Source: an uncultured Oscillospiraceae bacterium
Lineage (GTDB): Bacteria; Bacillota_A; Clostridia; Oscillospirales; Oscillospiraceae
DNA: 5,072 bases
Direction of reading: 5' to 3'
Assembly (NCBI GenBank): GCA_944386965.1
Contig: CALXDE010000080.1
Coordinates: 1 to 5,072, forward strand
Under the pieces are notes generated by a model. The model saw only the letters and a program-made list of their open reading frames with translations. It was not told the DNA's origin and ran no database searches. The translations under genes were made by a program, and so were the position numbers. This document shows, in pieces, positions 1-4,719 of this stretch (position 1 is the stretch's first letter; the number at the start of each line of letters is the position of its first letter).

Positions 1-1143
1 AAAATACCAGACGTTGTTTTGCAATTCAAAGTGGTGGGGCTGGGTGGTGAGGTCGGCGTAGTTCTCGCAGGCGGAGTTGAAATCCCAGATGCAGAACCGG
101 TACTTCCCGCCGATGTCCTTGTAGAGGTAGGTGGACAGGGTGCCCGCATCGTAGTTGCAGGTGAGCTCATTGATAATGAAGTAGTCCACGAAGGAGGACA
201 CATCCACCCAGGTTTTGTACCCATAGAACTCGGAGTCGTAGTCAAAGGAGTACAGGGCCTTTTCAAAGTCTGACAAATCCTGCTCGATGGCGCCGGCCAT
301 CGCCTCTGTCAGCGCGCCGCTGCGGGGGTAGACAATGTTGGCCCGGATGTCATGGAGCTGGCCGATCCGGTAGGTGTAATAGGTGAAGTTGTTGAGGTTC
401 TTCAACGCGTTGTTGCTGCCCCGGTCCAGCCGGATCACATAGCCGGTGGAGGTGGTGTTGTCCACGGGCTCGGACACGTTCACCCGGCAGTCCACCCCGT
501 TGGTGATGGTTTCCACCATCACATAGAGGCCCTGGTACGCCCCGTTGAGGATGACCTCGCAGAAGCGGACGTTGGGGGCGTAGTCCATGATCTCCCCGGC
601 GATGTTGTACCACATGTAGTTGCGGATCAGCGTCTTGTCCAGGTAGGGCCCGTAGAGAGCCCACTCATAGTGGGCGTCCATCCCCATGACCTCGTGGTCC
701 GCGTAGTCTCCCTTTTTGTCCGTGAACCGGAGCAGATAGCTCTTCTTGTCATAGCTGCGGGAGGAGTTGCCCCGGATGCGGATGAGGGTATCCGTCTCCA
801 GATCCGCCTCGTCGGAGGGGTGGTGGTTGCGGGTTTCATCGTCCATGACAGCGATCCTGGCGGGGAGCATGCTCTCCCCGGTGCTCGTGGTGGTATAGGT
901 CGTCGTCCCGTCGGGATGCTTGATGGGCGCCCCGGGGATGGCCTCCCCGCCGGTGTCGATGATGACCAGGGGCAGGTGGGTGCACAGCTCCGTCCCGTCG
1001 CAGTCACAGGCCGCGTCGGGCCCCCGGCTTTCCAGGTGCTGGTGGACCCGGTAGGGGCCCTCCTCCGCCTCGAAGGCGGTGGCCGCCAGGGCGCACAGAA
1101 GGATCAGCGCCGCCATGGCTCCGCCCAGCAGCTTGTATTTCAT
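1..1143 (-). CDS. CotH-family kinase-like secreted/anchored protein (partial, C-terminus beyond left edge)
   Basis: Third gene of the leftward operon, 381 residues visible, no stop in the window. Residues 1-24 form a basic start plus hydrophobic segment (signal peptide or membrane anchor; possible signal-peptidase site after the Ala-Thr-Ala near 21-23), so the rest should lie outside the membrane. The CotH fold is supported by, in order: IRGNSSRSYDKKSY (122-136, nucleotide-contacting Lys region), LYGPYLDKTLIRN (163-175), EVILNGAYQGLYVMVE (196-211), an N-x-D motif (N330, D332) and the metal-binding-like WDFN (353-356). CotH proteins are atypical kinases that, in spore coats, phosphorylate CotB/CotG; the substrate here is unknown. 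The N-terminus carries a small cysteine group (C46, C48, C54). The fourth WDF-motif residue is Asn where canonical CotH has Asp. Start ATG at 1143 is set by a GGGAGG site (1151-1156) 7 nt upstream. Family assignment is firm; kinase activity and substrate are inference. Confidence 0.9.
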   Translation of the reverse strand, partial: MKYKLLGGAMAALILLCALAATAFEAEEGPYRVHQHLESRGPDAACDCDGTELCTHLPLVIIDTGGEAIPGAPIKHPDGTTTYTTTSTGESMLPARIAVMDDETRNHHPSDEADLETDTLIRIRGNSSRSYDKKSYLLRFTDKKGDYADHEVMGMDAHYEWALYGPYLDKTLIRNYMWYNIAGEIMDYAPNVRFCEVILNGAYQGLYVMVETITNGVDCRVNVSEPVDNTTSTGYVIRLDRGSNNALKNLNNFTYYTYRIGQLHDIRANIVYPRSGALTEAMAGAIEQDLSDFEKALYSFDYDSEFYGYKTWVDVSSFVDYFIINELTCNYDAGTLSTYLYKDIGGKYRFCIWDFNSACENYADLTTQPHHFELQNNVWYF

Positions 1144-1173
1144 GGTTCCGCCTCCCTCTCTGCCTCCGGCGCG

Positions 1174-1863
1174 TCAGCCGCTGATCTCGTCGTTCTGCAT
1201 CACGATGTTGAAGTACTCGATGCCGCCGATGGCATAGACCGCGTCGGTGATGCTCTTCTCCGCCGCCATGGGGCTGACCGGCTTGCGGAGATATTTGCCG
1301 TTGAGCTCATAGATGTACTCTGTGTTCTCCTCCGTGGTGTTCTTGGAGCGGAGAATGGCCTTGCGGTCGTAGTACTGGAAGATCAGGGATTCCACCTTGG
1401 GCTCATTCGCCCGGACCGTCCGCAGGATCAGCAGGGCCCGGTTGTCGTTGCGGATGCGCCCGAAGAGCAGCAGCACCAGAAATACCACCGCGCTGCCCGA
1501 GGCGGCCACCAGGTAGTCCCCGGCGCCGCAGCAGATGCCCACCACGATGGCCCAGAAGATGTAGATGGTGTCCCGGGAGTCCTTGATGGCCGTGCGGAAA
1601 CGGACGATGGACAACGCGCCCACCATACCAAGGGACAGCGCGATGTTGTTGCCGATGACGATCATCACCGTGGTGGTGATCACCGTCAGCGCCGCCAGGG
1701 ATACGTTGAACTTGGCGCTGTAGATGCTGCCGCTGTGGCTGAGCCGGTAGGACAGGAACAGGAAGGCCGCGATTACCGCCGACACCGCCAGCCGCAGCAG
1801 GATGATCTCCGCGGTCAGATCGCCGCCGCTTGTCTCCAGCAATTGAAACAGATACTCTCTCAT
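1174..1863 (-). CDS. DUF4956 family multi-pass membrane protein
   Basis: 229-residue complete membrane protein of the DUF4956 family, whose biochemical function is not established. Hydrophobic segments lie near residues 20-39, 53-71, 98-115 and 117-136, with a further short apolar stretch at 75-87, so four membrane helices are likely. Between them is the family's conserved block GALSIVRFRTAIKDSRDT (82-99), rich in Arg and Asp. The C-terminal 90 residues (about 138-229) are soluble and probably cytoplasmic. It sits between a VTC-domain gene (26 nt upstream) and a CotH gene (30 nt downstream), the usual company of this family in Clostridia. By analogy with yeast VTC, where polymer synthesis is tied to a membrane domain, it could be the membrane partner or conduit of the polymerase; that is inference. 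A GAGGGAG site (1874-1880) lies 10 nt before ATG 1863, a little far. Confidence 0.9.
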   Translation of the reverse strand: MREYLFQLLETSGGDLTAEIILLRLAVSAVIAAFLFLSYRLSHSGSIYSAKFNVSLAALTVITTTVMIVIGNNIALSLGMVGALSIVRFRTAIKDSRDTIYIFWAIVVGICCGAGDYLVAASGSAVVFLVLLLFGRIRNDNRALLILRTVRANEPKVESLIFQYYDRKAILRSKNTTEENTEYIYELNGKYLRKPVSPMAAEKSITDAVYAIGGIEYFNIVMQNDEISG

Positions 1864-1889
1864 GGTTGCTTTTCTCCCTCGTCTCTGAT

Positions 1890-2585
1890 TTAACCCTGCA
1901 TGCTCAGGGAAACGCTCCGGGCCAGGCAGTATTTGCTGACCGACAGCTCCGAGCGCTCCACCAGATTCAGCAGATCTTTGATATAGCTCAGCAGGAAGCC
2001 GTTATACTTGACCTCCAGCACCATTTGGAACGGGTCCATGACAGAATACATGGGCAGACACCGGGAAAACAGGTTCCAGTCCGACTCGGTGGCGACGATC
2101 TGGCTGTCCAGTGTGATGCGGATGTGGTTCTCCCGTGCCACATATGCCTGCCGGTGGTACTCCACAATGGCTTTGGGCCGATAGCACCGGCAGTGCATCA
2201 GACCATAGCACTCCGCCGCGAAGGGGTCCGGATAGGCCAGGAGCGGCCGGTAATCTCCCCGGCAGAGGCCCATGGCGTCCTCCCGCGTCAGGCGCAGGGA
2301 GCGCTTGCGTTGGTATGGCCCCTCCTTCTGCTTCATCTCCAGCATGGCGAAGTCCGACTGGGGACTGTAGGATCGCAGCCGGATCTTCCGGCGCAGCTCC
2401 AGCCCGTCCAGCTTGTCGTTGAAGTCCTGGTCCTCCGGGGTGTCGAAATAGAGGGACCGGATGACATAGCCCTGGGCGCCGTTGTGGGCGTCGGTGTGCA
2501 TGACGGTTCCGAGCTGATGGCGCAGCATCACGCTGTCGGCCACATTGATCGCGTATTTTTTCTCTTGCCGCAGGACTTCGTTCAT
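1890..2585 (-). CDS. VTC-domain polyphosphate polymerase-like protein
   Basis: First gene of the leftward operon, 231 residues, consisting of almost only the VTC catalytic domain (triphosphate-tunnel fold). In yeast Vtc4 this domain transfers the ATP gamma-phosphate to a growing polyphosphate chain. Tunnel motifs seen: RQEKKY (6-11), IRSLYFDT (42-49), DKLDGLELRRKIRLR (57-71), LEMKQK (82-87), KR (94-95), YHRQAYV (143-149), RITLD (156-160) and LEVKY (190-194). The alternating basic residues and the Glu residues E8, E83 and E191 are as expected for substrate and metal binding. There is no SPX domain and no membrane segment, so it should be cytoplasmic or recruited to the membrane, plausibly by the next gene's DUF4956 product. 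The frame stays open upstream to an ATG at 2738, but the family N-terminus and an AGGAGG 5 nt before ATG 2585 fix the start. Polymerase activity is inferred from family; another triphosphate-using role is possible. Confidence 0.92.
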   Translation of the reverse strand: MNEVLRQEKKYAINVADSVMLRHQLGTVMHTDAHNGAQGYVIRSLYFDTPEDQDFNDKLDGLELRRKIRLRSYSPQSDFAMLEMKQKEGPYQRKRSLRLTREDAMGLCRGDYRPLLAYPDPFAAECYGLMHCRCYRPKAIVEYHRQAYVARENHIRITLDSQIVATESDWNLFSRCLPMYSVMDPFQMVLEVKYNGFLLSYIKDLLNLVERSELSVSKYCLARSVSLSMQG

Positions 2586-2590
2586 CGCAT

Positions 2591-2596
2591 CCTCCT
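2591..2596 (-). promoter_or_regulatory. Shine-Dalgarno site of the VTC gene
   Basis: Perfect AGGAGG on the minus strand with a 5-nt spacer to ATG 2585. It decides the start: the in-frame ATG at 2738 would add 51 residues with no family similarity, and a nearer ATG (2588-2590) is in another frame. Confidence 0.85.
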
Positions 2597-2751
2597 GGAT
2601 CGGTAGATATCCGAATGGGCGGACAGAAACATTGCGGGAATAAAAAATGGCCCATTTCCGGGTGACAGTGTCCCCCTTCCATAGACCGGTTGCGCTACTT
2701 GCTCCGCGGCATAAAAGCGCCCAAATCATACGCCGCATTATCGCATTCTAT

Positions 2752-2791
2752 TCTATCCCTCCGCGCCGCCGCGGGCGCGCGGAGGGATAGA
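2752..2791 (-). repeat. 15-bp perfect inverted repeat in the VTC operon leader
   Basis: Arms 2752-2766 and 2777-2791 are perfect reverse complements (tctatccctccgcgc and its complement). A 10-nt loop can add three more pairs (2768-2770 with 2774-2776). In the leftward transcript, predicted to begin near 2806, the hairpin would sit about 15 nt from the 5' end. No T-run follows on either strand, so it is not a standard intrinsic terminator. A 5'-protective RNA stem, a processing site or a protein-binding palindrome are all possible. Confidence 0.75.
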
Positions 2792-2812
2792 GCAGGATTG
2801 AGTTGTGTTCCC

Positions 2813-2841
2813 ATGATACCCAATTCATCCCAGATTGTCAA
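2813..2841 (-). promoter_or_regulatory. Sigma-A promoter of the VTC-DUF4956-CotH operon
   Basis: Minus-strand TTGACA (2836-2841, perfect -35) and TATCAT (2813-2818, 5 of 6 to the -10 consensus) separated by exactly 17 nt. An A/T tract on the minus strand at about 2857-2868 could serve as an UP element. Transcription would start near 2806, giving a leader of about 220 nt before the VTC ATG. Confidence 0.75.
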
Positions 2842-2930
2842 GCGGCATTTGCCTTCTTTTTCAAAAAACCGCGGCGGGTCAGAAGGCGGAGCGGCCGGCC
2901 CGGACAGACCCCGCCAGGACAAATTGGAAC

Positions 2931-2959
2931 TTGCTTTTAGACCGGGATTGTTTTATAAT
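2931..2959 (+). promoter_or_regulatory. Sigma-A promoter upstream of moaA
   Basis: TTGCTT (2931-2936) and a perfect TATAAT (2954-2959) with a 17-nt spacer. The start site would be near 2966. The transcript would have a leader of about 235 nt before moaA, containing an intrinsic terminator, so this promoter may serve a short RNA, an attenuated moa operon, or both. Confidence 0.7.
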
Positions 2960-2960
2960 T

Positions 2961-2982
2961 TGTAAAAGAAAATCCATTTACA
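2961..2982 (+). repeat. Operator-like inverted repeat at the moaA promoter start site
   Basis: TGTAAA (2961-2966) and TTTACA (2977-2982) are exact reverse complements with a 10-nt gap, immediately after the -10 box and covering the expected start site. The position fits a repressor operator; the AT-rich 6-bp arms would make only a weak RNA stem. The binding factor is unknown and chance occurrence is possible. Confidence 0.4.
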
Positions 2983-3010
2983 GGCGACGCATTTCTCCGC
3001 TGCGCCACAG

Positions 3011-3040
3011 AAAGGGCTTGCCCTGCGGCAGGCCCTTTTT
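3011..3040 (+). terminator. Intrinsic terminator in the moaA leader
   Basis: Left arm 3011-3022 and right arm 3027-3038 make a 12-bp stem with one G-T wobble and a CTGC tetraloop, followed by a run of five T (3036-3040). It is preceded only about 75 nt upstream by a sigma-A promoter and is followed 160 nt later by moaA. It therefore ends either a small RNA or a premature moa transcript (attenuator). Confidence 0.8.
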
Positions 3041-3180
3041 GAATGGAATGGGATACCCGGAACAGGCGGGCGCTTTGGCCGGGCGGGAGAGCACAGAACT
3101 TGTGGCGCGCCGGGCTGGCATGGCCCGGCGGTGTATTTGGGAAGAAACGGGGCGTCCGGCGTATTCGGACCGGGCGCTTC

Positions 3181-3190
3181 AGGAAGGGGA
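3181..3190 (+). promoter_or_regulatory. Probable Shine-Dalgarno region of moaA
   Basis: AGGAAGGGGA ends 10 nt before ATG 3201, slightly far. It could also serve the in-frame GTG at 3192, which is closer but would add only Met-Glu-Lys. ATG 3201 is preferred because MoaA proteins usually begin Met-x-Asp-x-x-Gly-Arg. Confidence 0.55.
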
Positions 3191-3200
3191 CGTGGAAAAG

Positions 3201-4148
3201 ATGCGCGATGCCTATGGCAGGGAGATCACCTATCTGCGCCTGTCGGTGACGGAGCGGTGCAATCTCCGCTGCCGGTACTGCATGCCGGAGGGGGGGATCG
3301 AGAAGAAGCCCCGGGAGGCCATGCTCACCGAGGACGAGATGGTCCGGGCGGTGGAGGCGGCGGCGTCCCTGGGAATCCACAAGCTGCGTCTCACCGGCGG
3401 GGAGCCGCTGGTAAAGAAGAATATCCTCTCCATCTGCCGCCGCTGCGCCGCGGTGGAGGGCATCCGGGAGGTGTGCGTCACCACCAACGGCACCCTCCTG
3501 CCGGAGCTGGCGGGGCCCCTGCGTGCGGCCGGCGTGCGGCGGGTGAACCTGAGCCTGGACACGCTGGATGCTGAGAAGTACGCCTATATCACCCGCCGGG
3601 GCCGCCTGGAGGACGCCCTGGCGGGCCTGGAGGCGGCGCTGGCGGCGGGATTTGAGAAGGTGAAGCTCAACGCGGTGCTGATCGGCGGCTTCAACGATGA
3701 TGAGATCCCCGCCCTGGCGGAACTGACCCGGCGGTATCCGGTGGACGTGCGGTTCATTGAGCTCATGCCCATGGGGGGCTTCGGGTTCGGTCCGGAGGCG
3801 TATCTCCCCTGTACGGCGGTGCTGGAGGCTCTGCCGGAGATGGAGGTCCTGCCGGAGGAGGGCGTGGCCAAGCGGTACCGCCTGCCGGAGGCCCTGGGGA
3901 ACATCGGCCTCATCACTCCGGTGAGCACCCACTTCTGCGCCCAGTGCAACCGCATCCGCCTGACCGCCGACGGGGCTGTGAAGCCCTGCCTCCACGCCGC
4001 GGAGGAGTTCCCCCTCAAGGGCCTCTCCCGGGAGGGGATGGCCGGGCAGATGCGCCGGGCCATCCAGGCCAAGCCCGGGTGCCATGAGCCCCTGACCTAC
4101 GGGCACCAGAGCCATGCGGAGCGGAACATGAACCAGATCGGGGGGTGA
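3201..4148 (+). CDS. moaA: GTP 3',8-cyclase MoaA
   Basis: Radical SAM enzyme that rearranges GTP to 3',8-cyclo-7,8-dihydro-GTP, the first step of molybdopterin synthesis, in the cytoplasm. The 315 residues are slightly shorter than the usual 320-340 but complete. Seen: the SAM-cluster motif C20-x3-C24-x2-C27 after SVTER; the LTGGEPL SAM-binding strand (64-70); TTNGT (94-98); NLSLDTLD (116-123); the C-terminal 4Fe-4S site C246-x2-C249-x13-C263 within CAQCNRIRLTADG, whose Arg residues bind GTP; and the conserved C-terminal GG. The frame is open far upstream to a TTG at 2835, but family alignment puts the start at ATG 3201. First gene of the moaA-mobB-mogA operon, with the next gene starting 4 nt after the stop, so translation is probably coupled. 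The leader terminator suggests control at transcription elongation. Confidence 0.96.
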   Translation: MRDAYGREITYLRLSVTERCNLRCRYCMPEGGIEKKPREAMLTEDEMVRAVEAAASLGIHKLRLTGGEPLVKKNILSICRRCAAVEGIREVCVTTNGTLLPELAGPLRAAGVRRVNLSLDTLDAEKYAYITRRGRLEDALAGLEAALAAGFEKVKLNAVLIGGFNDDEIPALAELTRRYPVDVRFIELMPMGGFGFGPEAYLPCTAVLEALPEMEVLPEEGVAKRYRLPEALGNIGLITPVSTHFCAQCNRIRLTADGAVKPCLHAAEEFPLKGLSREGMAGQMRRAIQAKPGCHEPLTYGHQSHAERNMNQIGG

Positions 4149-4152
4149 GGCC

Positions 4153-4707
4153 GTGGCGGCGGGAAAAGCGGGATGCCGCGGCATCCCGGTGGTGGCCTTC
4201 GCCGGGTACTCCGGCTCCGGAAAGACCACCCTTATCGAGGCGCTGCTCCCCTGCCTGCGCCGGCGGGGGCTTCGGGTGGCGGTGGTGAAGCACGACGCCC
4301 ACCGCTTCGATGTGGACCGCCCGGGGAAGGACTCCTGGCGCTTTACCCAGGCCGGGGCGGAGGTGTCCGTCATCAGTTCCGCTGAGAAGACCGCGCTGAT
4401 CGAGCGGCGGGAGCTCTCCCTTTTGGAGATTCTGGGACGGGTGCGGGACGTGGACCTGATCCTGGTGGAGGGGTACAAGAACGAGCCCCTGACCCAGATC
4501 GGCATCTGCCGCGCCGCCGCAGGGAAAGACTTTACCGCACCTCTGAATCGGTTTATAGCCGTCGTGACAGACCGGGCGGATGTCCGGGCGGACGTGCCGG
4601 TGTTCTTCCTCTCTGACGCGGAGGGCATCGCGGAATTTCTTTTGAACCATTTGGAACACATTACCCATTTTTGCGGCGGCAATCTGGAGCAGCCGGCGCC
4701 GCAGTGA
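4153..4707 (+). CDS. mobB: Molybdopterin-guanine dinucleotide biosynthesis adapter protein MobB
   Basis: 184-residue P-loop GTPase of the MobB family, which binds GTP and assists MobA in forming the molybdopterin guanine dinucleotide cofactor; it is accessory rather than essential in studied bacteria. Seen: Walker A GYSGSGKT (18-25) on the first strand, VVKHDAH (44-50), DSWRFTQAGA (60-69) and LILVEGYKNEP (102-112), the last two typical of MobB. Length matches the family (about 160-180) with a short C-terminal tail containing His and Cys (167-174). It begins with GTG 4153, four bases after the moaA TGA, with a purine-rich GGGGGTGAGG overlapping that stop as its weak ribosome binding site; this points to translational coupling. 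Its presence suggests the cell makes a dinucleotide cofactor for DMSO-reductase-type enzymes, although MobA is not in the window. Confidence 0.94.
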   Translation: MAAGKAGCRGIPVVAFAGYSGSGKTTLIEALLPCLRRRGLRVAVVKHDAHRFDVDRPGKDSWRFTQAGAEVSVISSAEKTALIERRELSLLEILGRVRDVDLILVEGYKNEPLTQIGICRAAAGKDFTAPLNRFIAVVTDRADVRADVPVFFLSDAEGIAEFLLNHLEHITHFCGGNLEQPAPQ

Positions 4708-4708
4708 C

Positions 4709-4714
4709 AGGAGG
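4709..4714 (+). promoter_or_regulatory. Shine-Dalgarno site of mogA
   Basis: Perfect AGGAGG lying 5 nt before ATG 4720 and just after the mobB TGA (4705-4707). It is the strongest ribosome binding site in the rightward operon and fixes the mogA start. Confidence 0.85.
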
Positions 4715-4719
4715 AAGCC

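Larger units (their letters stand above)
2586..3200. other. Divergent intergenic regulatory region
   Basis: 615 nt between two divergent operons with no convincing gene. Open frames here lack ribosome binding sites and family similarity and arise from the GC content. What it holds, from left to right: the leader of the VTC operon (about 2586-2806) with a 15-bp hairpin; the leftward promoter (2813-2841); an AT-rich tract (2857-2868); an imperfect GC-rich inverted repeat (2873-2915); the rightward promoter (2931-2959); an inverted repeat over the start site (2961-2982); an intrinsic terminator (3011-3040); and a 160-nt GC-rich stretch before moaA with two small hairpins (stems 3108-3115/3123-3130 and 3154-3158/3166-3170). 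Confidence 0.8.

Noticed and set aside
352..1893. 513-codon open frame on the plus strand opposite the CotH and DUF4956 genes
   Set aside because: Rich in Val, Asp, Gly and His from reverse-complemented codons with no recognisable domain; both minus-strand genes carry clear family motifs.
2645..2657. Short AT-rich palindrome aaatgg-c-ccattt followed by T's on the minus strand, as a terminator
   Set aside because: The stem is at most five weak pairs with a three-base loop; too unstable for an intrinsic terminator inside the VTC leader.
2586..2738. 51-codon N-terminal extension of the VTC gene from ATG 2738
   Set aside because: Perfect AGGAGG 5 nt before ATG 2585 and the family N-terminus (RQEKKY at residue 6) both support the shorter protein.
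2695..2922. 75-codon minus-strand frame in the intergenic region
   Set aside because: It overlaps the leftward promoter and the hairpin, starts upstream of the predicted transcript start and has no ribosome binding site or recognisable sequence.
2966..3040. Known small riboswitch classes (fluoride, preQ1, guanidine, SAM/SAH) in the moaA leader
   Set aside because: I compared the visible sequence with their remembered consensus cores and found no match; only a model search could exclude them fully.
2835..3200. In-frame N-terminal extension of moaA from TTG 2835
   Set aside because: The open frame crosses the predicted promoter and an intrinsic terminator, has no family similarity, and MoaA proteins start where ATG 3201 lies.
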